Made by a program: the position numbers and the translations under genes | In this document: positions 1-5,149 of the stretch, one piece after another | Layout of the letters: each line of letters starts with the position of its first letter | Numbering within the stretch: the stretch's first letter is position 1 | Origin: Omnitrophica bacterium RBG_13_46_9 | GTDB taxonomy: Bacteria; Omnitrophota; Gorgyraeia; JABMRN01; RBG-13-46-9 | Direction of reading: 5' to 3' | DNA: 5,344 bases | NCBI GenBank assembly: GCA_001804045.1 | Contig: MHFD01000025.1 | Span: forward strand, 1-5,344 | Notes under the pieces: generated by a model | The model's input: only the letters and a program-made list of their open reading frames with translations | Told to the model about the DNA's origin: nothing | The model's database searches: none

Positions 1-24
1 GGACCGTCGGTTTGATGCGCCTAA

Positions 25-52
25 TTTTTCCGTTTTATAGAAAGCGGAAGAA
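25..52 (+). repeat. Imperfect hairpin in the 5' spacer
   Basis: Bases 25-36 can pair with 41-52 around the loop ATAG (37-40). The core arms are TTCCG (28-32) and CGGAA (45-49), extended by A-U pairs and two G-U pairs to about 12 bp. No T run follows on either strand, so it is not a classical intrinsic terminator. It may be the 3' end of an upstream transcript: one forward frame entering from the left edge ends at TAG 38-40, inside the loop. The pairing is seen directly; its role is unknown. Confidence 0.5.
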
Positions 53-73
53 ATCCTTCACGGATTAAACTTG

Positions 74-93
74 CCGTCTTTTGTGTAAGACGG
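74..93 (+). repeat. 7-bp perfect hairpin in the 5' spacer
   Basis: CCGTCTT (74-80) is the exact reverse complement of AAGACGG (87-93), with a 6-base loop. It is the second of three consecutive stem-loops upstream of the ATP-grasp gene. No T tract follows. The dyad could be an operator, part of a structured 3' untranslated region, or chance; nothing in the sequence decides. Confidence 0.5.
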
Positions 94-96
94 GTA

Positions 97-143
97 GATC
101 TGCCGCGCCTACGGGATCGATTTTGTACCCGGCGTGGCAGGTC
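97..143 (+). repeat. 13-bp GC-rich dyad overlapping the ATP-grasp promoter
   Basis: Bases 97-109 pair with 131-143 over 13 positions, 11 Watson-Crick and 2 G-U. The core arms are CTGCC (100-104) and GGCAG (136-140). The putative -35 box (123-128) lies in the loop, and the -10 box starts three bases after the right arm. It could be a weak terminator for an upstream operon (followed by CTTATAATGTTTT) or an operator for the downstream promoter. The pairing is seen; the role is inference. Confidence 0.55.
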
Positions 144-151
144 CTTATAAT
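123..151 (+). promoter_or_regulatory. Sigma70-type promoter for the ATP-grasp/GNAT operon
   Basis: TTGTAC (123-128) is followed after 17 bp by a perfect TATAAT (146-151). Transcription would start near base 158, leaving a leader of about 14 nt before the ATG at 172. The -35 matches consensus at three of six positions; the -10 is exact. The promoter overlaps the 97-143 dyad, so binding of a repressor or a paired RNA state could modulate it. Confidence 0.55.
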
Positions 152-171
152 GTTTTGGGGACAAGGGATAT

Positions 172-1209
172 ATGAAGAAAATACTCATTGCTGCTAATAG
201 GACAGAGAAGACAAAAAGATATGTCGCCAATGCGCCCGGATGCGATATTTCCGTAAGACGCGCCCTCTTGAAGAAGGGTTTCTCGGTAGATATGCTCTAC
301 CTGGAAAAAAGGGATTTCGGCGCTCCGCTGTATAAGCTCAAGAAAAAGATTTTGGACGCAAACCCTTCCTGTATTTTCAATCTTTTTGACGGTTTTAGGA
401 GCGATTCCTCAAAAGAAGCGGAATTTGCCGAAATTCTGGAAATGACAGGTATCCCGTTTACCGGGAACTCCCCCTGGACTTTGGCCGCCTGTCTTGACAA
501 GGAGACGACAAAGAGGATCCTGGAAAAGCGGGGCATAGCTACGCCCAGGGGCGTATTCATAAAGAGTTTGGCAGACCTGCGCATGGACGGGCTAAATTTC
601 CCTCTTTTCATAAAACCTTGTTTTGAAGACGCCAGCATAGGGATAAATCCGGACGTATTTTTAGCTAAAGAAAACGACATTCACGGAATAGTGCCGCGAA
701 AATTAAAGGAATTCCCCAAGGGGCTGATAATAGAGGAATTCATTCCGGGCAAGGAATATCATGCCGGTTTTTTGAGAAATTTTCCTTATGAGATGTTGGG
801 AATTTCAGTCAATAATTACTCGAAACACAAAGATTTTTTGCCGTTCTTGACTTATAGCTCAAAATGGAAATCGGATTCGGAAGAGTTCAGGAAATTAATA
901 CCGTCTTTGGACGAAAACATACCTGCGCATTTAAAGTACAAAATAGCGGAAATCTCTTCGAAAGCCGGAGAAGCCCTTGGGTGCAGGGGCTATTACAGGG
1001 TAGATTTACGGGAAAGAGACGGCCAAATCTTTGTTTTGGATATGAATCCCAATCCGGATATCAGCATCTATAGCGGTTTTATGCGACAGGCATACCGCAT
1101 CGGCTACGCATACGATGATGTAATAGCAAGGATTGTCGCGTTAGCCGGTGTATCCGCTAAGGAAGAAGAGGAGGGCGTATGTGCGCTTCGGACAAAAAAA
1201 CATGCATAG
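172..1209 (+). CDS. D-Ala-D-Ala-ligase-like ATP-grasp ligase
   Basis: This 345-residue cytoplasmic protein is about as long as, or slightly longer than, D-alanine-D-alanine ligases and has their motif order. D25-I-S-V may match the N-terminal E-V-S motif. F-I-K148-P starts the ATP-binding segment, with E-D-A-S-I-G (152-157) as the glycine/serine loop. I-I-E188-E189-F and E195 follow, then R276-V-D278 and L-D290-M-N292-P-N-P, which match the E. coli DdlB Arg255, Asp257, Glu270 and Asn272 positions. The family ligates a carboxylate to an amine through an acyl phosphate. Two active-site positions differ from true Ddl: the metal-ligand Glu is Asp290, and the omega-loop K-Y pair is K231-W232. The substrate is therefore probably not simply two D-alanines. 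The start follows AAGGGA (163-168) closely. The last 31 bases overlap the next gene, and the acidic tail (E-E-E-E-G) is encoded by that gene's ribosome binding site. ATP-grasp membership is confident; the substrate is unknown. Confidence 0.9.
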   Translation: MKKILIAANRTEKTKRYVANAPGCDISVRRALLKKGFSVDMLYLEKRDFGAPLYKLKKKILDANPSCIFNLFDGFRSDSSKEAEFAEILEMTGIPFTGNSPWTLAACLDKETTKRILEKRGIATPRGVFIKSLADLRMDGLNFPLFIKPCFEDASIGINPDVFLAKENDIHGIVPRKLKEFPKGLIIEEFIPGKEYHAGFLRNFPYEMLGISVNNYSKHKDFLPFLTYSSKWKSDSEEFRKLIPSLDENIPAHLKYKIAEISSKAGEALGCRGYYRVDLRERDGQIFVLDMNPNPDISIYSGFMRQAYRIGYAYDDVIARIVALAGVSAKEEEEGVCALRTKKHA

Positions 1210-1715
1210 ATATCGCTCGAGATACGGAAATTTTTAGCCCTGAGGAAATTCGGGTTTTGACAGAGCTTCTTGATGACAGCCGGAATAACCCCGATACAAG
1301 CTATATTTTTATCGAAGAGACGGAAGGCGGAAATACCGTGGGGTTCGCCATCTTCGGAAGGATCCCCATGACTGAATTCAGCTGGGACATATATTGGATT
1401 GTTGTCGGCAGGAATTTTCAGTCAAGGGGCATAGGGACAAGACTATTAAGACAGATAGAGGATTTTATTGTTAGAGAGAACCGAAGGGCGATTATAAGGG
1501 TGGAGACATCGACCGATGAATGGTATTCCGCCGCGCGTAATTTCTACAGAAAGATGGGTTTTGCGGAGGTCGGGGTAATTCCGGATTTTTACGGAGAGAA
1601 CGACGACCTCGTGACTTTTTGCAAAAGAATTTCGATTCCCCAGGACGGCATTTCCGCCCGGTTTCATAACGGAGTTTCCTTTTCAAAGATAGATACTCAC
1701 GCACTGGCTCAATAA
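1179..1715 (+). CDS. GNAT-family N-acetyltransferase
   Basis: This 178-residue protein carries the acetyl-CoA pyrophosphate-binding motif Q81-S-R-G-I-G-T (81-87) after a hydrophobic beta strand (D-I-Y-W-I-V-V), and the late motif N-F122-Y123-R-K-M-G-F128 typical of GNAT enzymes. The segment D-F-Y-G-E-N-D-D before the final strand resembles a subgroup found beside Ddl-like ATP-grasp genes. It should transfer acetyl from acetyl-CoA to an amine; the acceptor is unknown and may be the substrate or product of the upstream ligase. The ATG at 1179 lies four bases after GGAGG (1170-1174), inside the end of the ATP-grasp gene. The 31-base overlap implies translational coupling. Residues after about 150 form a tail beyond the GNAT fold. 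Family is confident, substrate is not. Confidence 0.88.
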   Translation: MCASDKKTCIDIARDTEIFSPEEIRVLTELLDDSRNNPDTSYIFIEETEGGNTVGFAIFGRIPMTEFSWDIYWIVVGRNFQSRGIGTRLLRQIEDFIVRENRRAIIRVETSTDEWYSAARNFYRKMGFAEVGVIPDFYGENDDLVTFCKRISIPQDGISARFHNGVSFSKIDTHALAQ

Positions 1716-1895
1716 TTCGGCAGACTTTTGAAGCTATTTAGGGACCTATAATCGCCGCAATGCAGGTAAGCGCGGTAGATATTCGGCGAATGAAGAAAGT
1801 GGCTTTAAAAAGCGGAAAAAAGCAGTTTAAAACACATCATACATATAAATAGTTAAAACAAAATAAGATCCCCCTAAATACGCTTTTCTAATTCC
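1716..1895. other. Spacer after the GNAT gene, no gene supported
   Basis: I see no convincing terminator after the GNAT stop. A TATAAT occurs at 1747-1752 without a good -35 at 16-18 bp. A 30-codon basic reading frame (1760-1852) has no ribosome binding site. From about 1800 the stretch is very A-rich, as is common upstream of promoters, and it leads into the promoter at 1896. Confidence 0.5.
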
Positions 1896-1924
1896 TTGCG
1901 GGTTTGATTCAAAGGAGATATAAT
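1896..1924 (+). promoter_or_regulatory. Sigma70-type promoter for the radical SAM gene
   Basis: TTGCGG (1896-1901), a 17-bp spacer and a perfect TATAAT (1919-1924) form a promoter whose start would be near 1931, only about 18 nt before the ATG at 1949. The preceding A-rich stretch could act as an UP element. The ribosome-binding-like AAAGGAG (1911-1917) sits inside the spacer next to the -10 and would not be in the transcript. Confidence 0.55.
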
Positions 1925-1948
1925 TAATATCCCTAATAGACCAACGGG

Positions 1949-3238
1949 ATGAAAATGGGTTCACCTAAAATAATAGTATCCGATCGCAGGGGCAAAATGT
2001 ATGACCTTCCGTTTCTCGAAGGTACGGGAATGAAGGGCAGAAACTTTTTCCGTTTATCCCCAAGAGAGCTCATAAAAATGCCGCACGGAAGCGAGCTTTT
2101 CATGCTGCCCGGGAGGATGCCCGTCGGCTACGATTCCCGCGTCAGGAGATTCGTAGCCCTGGAAGGGTTTCTTCCGGTAGCCGCATTTTTATCGCCCGGC
2201 TACGCCGTGACTTATAACACCTCTTACAGTGAGGTCGACAGCCCGAAGACCCTGCCACTTTTTTCATACGGCGCCGTTACCTTATATAAGGGCGATTGTT
2301 ATGTTGCCGCTCTTAGAGTGGATAGAGAACTTCGCCAAGATCTGAGATGCATGAAGGTCCATTTGGTTAAAAAAAATGTCAGGAAATATAGGCGCCTGTT
2401 TCCGGATAATCGGCTTGTAAGGCATCTTGAGGGCTGTGCCCTGTCATACGGATGTCCCGCGGCAAAAAATTTTTTCCTGGCCAGATACGAGGCCCCGCTC
2501 CCGACGTCACCTTATTGCAATGCCCGGTGCATAGGATGCATTTCCTATCAACCTTACGATAAATGCCCCATTACGCAACCGAGGATAAAATTCATACCTA
2601 CCGCGGAAGAGATCGCCGAAGTGGCGTTGCATCATATAAATAACGTAAAAGATCCCGTCGTAAGCTTCGGGCAAGGTTGCGAAGGCGAGCCTCTTATGGT
2701 GGAAAAGACCATCGAAAGATCTATCAAGCTGATACGAAAAACCACAGCTAGAGGCATAATAAACATGAACACAAACGCAAGCCGGCCCGAAGGCGTAGCC
2801 AGATTATTTGACGCGGGATTGAACAGCATAAGGGTCAGCTTGAATAGCGCCCGGGAAAAGTATTACCTGCGGTATTATGAGCCGCGTGGCTATGAATATA
2901 AAGACGTCATTAAATCGATCGAGACGGCGAAGAGGAAATCCGGCTTTGTTTCGATAAATTATCTCACAATGCCTGGTTTTACGGATTCCGCGTCGGAATT
3001 CAACGCCCTGACAAAATTGATAGAACGATGCGGGATAGATATGATCCAATGGCGGAACCTGAATTTTGATCCTTTAAGGTATCTTGAGAAATTAAAAGTC
3101 CCGGAGAGCGGCCAGACGTTACTTGGCATACGCCAGACCATTCGCTTATTGAGGAAAAAATTTCCCCGGCTCATGATAGGATATTTTAACCCTTCAAATG
3201 ACAGGATAAAAAGAAATTCGGGACAGGGTATTCGCTAG
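1949..3238 (+). CDS. Radical SAM protein of unknown function
   Basis: This 429-residue protein has a radical SAM core with the cluster motif C190-N-A-R-C194-I-G-C197 (CX3CX2C), which should bind a [4Fe-4S] cluster and S-adenosylmethionine. The following G-Q-G-C244-E-G-E247-P-L resembles the GGEP SAM-binding motif, and I-N-M-N-T-N-A-S is a later barrel strand. About 185 residues precede the core, a long N-terminal domain with the phrase G-S-E-L-F-M-L-P-G-R-M-P-V-G-Y that I associate with an uncharacterised bacterial radical SAM family. Extra cysteines at 163, 169, 206 and 244 could hold a second metal site. No SPASM-type cysteine cluster is visible at the C terminus. The reading frame is closed upstream by TAG at 1937-1939, so the start is ATG 1949 or 1955. 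Neither has a strong ribosome binding site, which fits a very short leader. It appears to be transcribed alone. The family is confident; the reaction is not known. Confidence 0.88.
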   Translation: MKMGSPKIIVSDRRGKMYDLPFLEGTGMKGRNFFRLSPRELIKMPHGSELFMLPGRMPVGYDSRVRRFVALEGFLPVAAFLSPGYAVTYNTSYSEVDSPKTLPLFSYGAVTLYKGDCYVAALRVDRELRQDLRCMKVHLVKKNVRKYRRLFPDNRLVRHLEGCALSYGCPAAKNFFLARYEAPLPTSPYCNARCIGCISYQPYDKCPITQPRIKFIPTAEEIAEVALHHINNVKDPVVSFGQGCEGEPLMVEKTIERSIKLIRKTTARGIINMNTNASRPEGVARLFDAGLNSIRVSLNSAREKYYLRYYEPRGYEYKDVIKSIETAKRKSGFVSINYLTMPGFTDSASEFNALTKLIERCGIDMIQWRNLNFDPLRYLEKLKVPESGQTLLGIRQTIRLLRKKFPRLMIGYFNPSNDRIKRNSGQGIR

Positions 3239-3248
3239 CTAAAAACAA

Positions 3249-3276
3249 TTGACATTTCACGTTTTTGTTATATAAT
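3249..3276 (+). promoter_or_regulatory. Perfect consensus sigma70 promoter
   Basis: TTGACA (3249-3254) and TATAAT (3271-3276) are both exact consensus hexamers, separated by 16 bp. Transcription would start near 3283, about 245 nt before the next coding start. Promoters this strong often serve stable RNAs. It is the only well-formed promoter I find ahead of the membrane protein/lipoprotein operon. Confidence 0.8.
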
Positions 3277-3378
3277 AACCTGAATTTGTATTTTTGGAGG
3301 TGATTAAACCCGAAAGATTCCCCTGTATTAAGCGCTGCGGCAATGTTTTGGTATTATAATTACAAAGAGATAGGGTAG

Positions 3379-3412
3379 CAGGTTAATAAAGAGGCAGCAA
3401 CGTATTAACCTG
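3379..3412 (+). repeat. Perfect 10-bp hairpin P3 of the candidate RNA
   Basis: CAGGTTAATA (3379-3388) and TATTAACCTG (3403-3412) are exact reverse complements around a 14-base purine-rich loop (AAGAGGCAGCAACG). This is the best short stem in the spacer and the anchor for the proposed fold. The large loop could be a ligand, protein or antisense contact site. Confidence 0.7.
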
Positions 3413-3430
3413 ACGTCGGAATGAGTTAAG

Positions 3431-3497
3431 CGCCTTAAGATCTTATTTAAGCCATAATCGAAATGCACGTGCTAATTGGGATCTAAGGCGTTTTGTA
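3431..3497 (+). terminator. Long hairpin with T tract, intrinsic terminator or attenuator
   Basis: CGCCTTAAGATC (3431-3442) pairs with GATCTAAGGCG (3480-3490) with one bulged A. The helix can continue through 3443-3452 with 3471-3479 (G-U pairs, one mismatch, one bulge), giving roughly 19-20 bp. TTTTGTATTTT follows from 3491. The next gene starts 28 bases after the T tract begins to fade and has no promoter of its own in between, so either the site leaks or it is a regulated attenuator. The loop contains the palindrome GCACGTGC (3465-3472 region). Confidence 0.65.
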
Positions 3498-3527
3498 TTT
3501 TACATATGAACCGAAAGAAGACAATTC

Positions 3528-4205
3528 ATGCGTAAGATCATAGGACAAATCATATGTATAGGTTTTATCGCAGCCGTGGTATTTTTGGGCATAAAGTTCG
3601 GCATGAAACAGGCCTATGAGAACAGGGTCTTGAGAGAGATCGTCGGAAGGCTCGAGGCGGATTCCAGAGCGGCCGAGGTGCTTGTAACGGGGGTAAATTA
3701 CGACGATAAATCAGGCAAGGTGTATACCACCATAAAGTTTCTGGAATATGACGTAAGCGGAAAACCGCTTACCCCTAAGTATTTCACTTTTTCAGGCAAT
3801 GTCATTCAGTTTCAGTCGCTGGTCATACGTTTTGACGATATCTGTATTCGCCGTGGTGACAGACTTCGCGGCAAGAGCGCATATTTTTTCTGGAAGGTAT
3901 TCATGCTGAACGGCAGCAATACGGAGGAATACGTAATAACCAAGGCCCACGAAGTGCCCGAAGGGTACAGGATAGAAGATAAAGAGGATCTTTTTGAGAA
4001 AAAAATATGGGAAAAATTCTGGAGATATTCCCTGGACCCGCATGAGGCCCAGAAACTGGCCGTTAAAAACGCTCAGATCGAAGCGCCGGGGACAATCTTT
4101 GTGCCGGGTATGCTATATACCGTAAAGATAGAACACGACGGCGGTTTGCGTATCGACGCTTCGCCTCTTGCTCCTATCCTTAAAGGCGAGCGGATCCCGT
4201 CATGA
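3528..4205 (+). CDS. Single-pass membrane protein of unknown function
   Basis: This 225-residue protein begins with a hydrophobic segment (residues 4-22, after M-R-K) that looks like an uncleaved signal anchor, leaving most of the chain outside the cytoplasm. The soluble part reads as alternating short strands and charged loops (K-V-Y-T-T-I-K-F; S-L-V-I-R-F) with an aromatic helix (K-K-I-W-E-K-F-W-R-Y). No cysteine pair, lipobox or catalytic motif is evident and I do not recognise the family. The frame is closed upstream by TGA at 3507-3509, and ATG 3528 keeps the whole anchor; its ribosome binding site (AGAAGA) is weak. It is the first gene of a run with two peptidoglycan-binding lipoproteins (37- and 15-base gaps), which suggests an envelope role. 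The nine-codon frame 3506-3535 overlaps its start but lacks a ribosome site. Confidence 0.82.
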   Translation: MRKIIGQIICIGFIAAVVFLGIKFGMKQAYENRVLREIVGRLEADSRAAEVLVTGVNYDDKSGKVYTTIKFLEYDVSGKPLTPKYFTFSGNVIQFQSLVIRFDDICIRRGDRLRGKSAYFFWKVFMLNGSNTEEYVITKAHEVPEGYRIEDKEDLFEKKIWEKFWRYSLDPHEAQKLAVKNAQIEAPGTIFVPGMLYTVKIEHDGGLRIDASPLAPILKGERIPS

Positions 4206-4242
4206 AGTTATGGCAAGAAAACTAAACAGAAAGAGGTTATCT

Positions 4243-4689
4243 ATGAACAAGGTATTGTACGCAGTTCTCTTGGTATGCTTTTTTCTTCAGGGCTGTGACA
4301 CAAATTCCAGCAGCAAACTTTCGGATCTGGAGACTAAACTGGAAGCCCTGGAAAGCAAAGTCGATATGATAGCCCAAAAACAGGAGGCCGATGAGGGCTA
4401 TTATACCGAGTTGATCAACGGCAAGATCGAGTCTCTCGCGACAAAAATAGCCGAACCCGAGACAAAGGTTTCAGCCGTTTCCGTGACCGAAAAGGATATC
4501 CAGCTTGCCCTGACAAAAGCCGGTTATTACAAAGGGGCGATCGACGGCAAGATAGGCCCGAATACCGAAAAAGCGATCAGGGAATTCCAGAAGGCAAATA
4601 GCCTGAAAGCGGACGGCATAGCCGGACCCAACACGCGCAATCTGCTTGCCAAATATTTGAGTAGTGAGGATGAAAAAATATTGCAGTAA
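4243..4689 (+). CDS. Lipoprotein with coiled coil and PG_binding_1 domain (copy 1)
   Basis: This 148-residue protein starts with a lipoprotein signal: M-N-K, a hydrophobic stretch and the lipobox L-Q-G-C18. A leucine-rich heptad-like region (about 25-50, L-S-D-L-E-T-K-L-E-A-L) should form a coiled coil. Residues 82-139 are a PG_binding_1 domain (Y-Y-K-G-A-I-D-G-K-I-G, then A-I-R-E-F-Q-K-A-N). It should be lipid-anchored and bind the cell wall, like a short tether or spacer. Residue 19 after the cysteine is Asp, the inner-membrane retention signal in E. coli. A longer frame from 4168 exists, but it would bury the signal peptide behind 25 residues and overlap the previous gene. ATG 4243 has AGAGG (4232-4236) six bases upstream and is preferred. 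The next gene is a paralogue. Confidence 0.88.
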   Translation: MNKVLYAVLLVCFFLQGCDTNSSSKLSDLETKLEALESKVDMIAQKQEADEGYYTELINGKIESLATKIAEPETKVSAVSVTEKDIQLALTKAGYYKGAIDGKIGPNTEKAIREFQKANSLKADGIAGPNTRNLLAKYLSSEDEKILQ

Positions 4690-4704
4690 GAGGAGATGGA
4701 AGAT

Positions 4705-5148
4705 ATGCTTTTAAAGTTATTTTTAATGTTTCTGATGGTTATCGGCGCGGGAGGATGCGCCACCAACAGAAAGAGCGTAAAGAACCTGGAAGCGGAAATA
4801 CAGGAACTTAACGCGCAGGTAACGGAATTGGAGGCCCAAGTCAGCGCTAAAGACAAGATGTTGGGCGATATGGAAGACAGGCTGCAGGATTCGACGGCTT
4901 CCGCTTCGGCGAAATACGATGGCTCAAAAACCGCCGTAAAACATAATATCGCTTCCGGAATAACACCCAAAAACATCCAAAAAGCGCTTAAAGGCGCGGG
5001 GTTGTACGATGGCCCTATTGACGGCAGAATAGGTAAAAGGACAAAAAAGGCAATAAAAGAATTTCAAAAAGCAAACGGGTTAACAGATGATGGCATAGTG
5101 GGAAAAAAGACATGGCTTATATTAAGCGGATATATAAGCCAAAAGTGA
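4705..5148 (+). CDS. Lipoprotein with coiled coil and PG_binding_1 domain (copy 2)
   Basis: This 147-residue paralogue of the preceding gene has the same architecture: a hydrophobic signal, lipobox-like A-G-G-C18, a longer coiled coil (about 25-60, L-E-A-E-I-Q-E-L-N-A-Q-V) and a PG_binding_1 domain at 87-144 (L-Y-D-G-P-I-D-G-R-I-G, A-I-K-E-F-Q-K-A-N-G-L). By hand count the two wall-binding domains share 33 of 58 residues, while the stalks differ, so the duplication is old. Residue 19 is Ala, compatible with export to the outer membrane under the E. coli Lol rule, unlike copy 1. ATG 4705 sits nine bases after AGGAG (4691-4695). The in-frame ATG at 4696 touches that site and is less likely. It is the last gene of the operon, 15 bases after copy 1. 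Confidence 0.87.
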   Translation: MLLKLFLMFLMVIGAGGCATNRKSVKNLEAEIQELNAQVTELEAQVSAKDKMLGDMEDRLQDSTASASAKYDGSKTAVKHNIASGITPKNIQKALKGAGLYDGPIDGRIGKRTKKAIKEFQKANGLTDDGIVGKKTWLILSGYISQK

Positions 5149-5149
5149 T

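Larger units (their letters stand above)
3283..3500 (+). ncRNA. Candidate structured small RNA or riboswitch-like leader
   Basis: From the strong promoter to the T tract there is about 215 nt with no supported reading frame but with nested complementarity. P1 is TTAA(A)C (3304-3309) with GTTAA (3425-3429), then ATTCC (3317-3321) with GGAAT (3418-3422). Inside it, P2 is CCTGT (3322-3326) with ATAGG (3370-3374), capped by a hairpin at 3347-3366. P3 is CAGGTTAATA (3379-3388) with its perfect complement (3403-3412), enclosing a 14-base loop. A long terminator-like hairpin follows directly at 3431-3490. This resembles a closed aptamer followed by an expression platform, or an independent stable RNA. 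It does not match the consensus I know for 6S, SRP, RNase P, tmRNA, T-box or common riboswitches. Pairings are by eye, and the 5' and 3' ends are inferred from promoter and T tract. Confidence 0.55.

Noticed and set aside
2..40. Possible C-terminal end of an upstream gene (D-R-R-F-D-A-P-N-F-S-V-L, stop TAG 38-40).
   Set aside because: Only 12 codons are visible and another forward frame is also open to base 66; nothing distinguishes coding from non-coding.
21..230. Minus-strand 69-codon frame with a hydrophobic start.
   Set aside because: It would begin at a TTG inside the ATP-grasp gene, has no ribosome site, ends in a low-complexity basic tail and crosses the plus-strand promoter and dyads.
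864..1073. 69-codon plus-strand frame inside the ATP-grasp gene.
   Set aside because: Shadow frame; the other frame carries the conserved ATP-grasp motifs across the same bases.
1747..1752. TATAAT in the spacer after the GNAT gene.
   Set aside because: No acceptable -35 at 16-18 bp and no gene close behind it.
1760..1852. 30-codon lysine-rich frame in the spacer after the GNAT gene.
   Set aside because: No ribosome binding site; its basic content follows from the A-rich DNA upstream of the next promoter.
3283..3500. Assignment of the leader RNA to 6S, SRP, RNase P, tmRNA, T-box or c-di-GMP riboswitch.
   Set aside because: Signature segments of these families (for example the SRP GGAA-loop domain, the T-box TGG motif, the tmRNA TPsiC-like end) are absent by eye.
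3506..3535. Nine-codon frame (M-N-R-K-K-T-I-H-A) overlapping the start of the membrane protein gene.
   Set aside because: No ribosome site at usable distance and no composition typical of an attenuation leader peptide.
4168..4242. 25-residue N-terminal extension of lipoprotein copy 1.
   Set aside because: It would place charged residues before the lipoprotein signal, overlap the previous gene, and compete with a well-spaced AGAGG and ATG at 4243.
4527..4976. 149-codon minus-strand frame opposite the two lipoprotein genes.
   Set aside because: Antisense shadow; the plus strand has lipoboxes, coiled coils and PG_binding_1 domains with proper ribosome sites.
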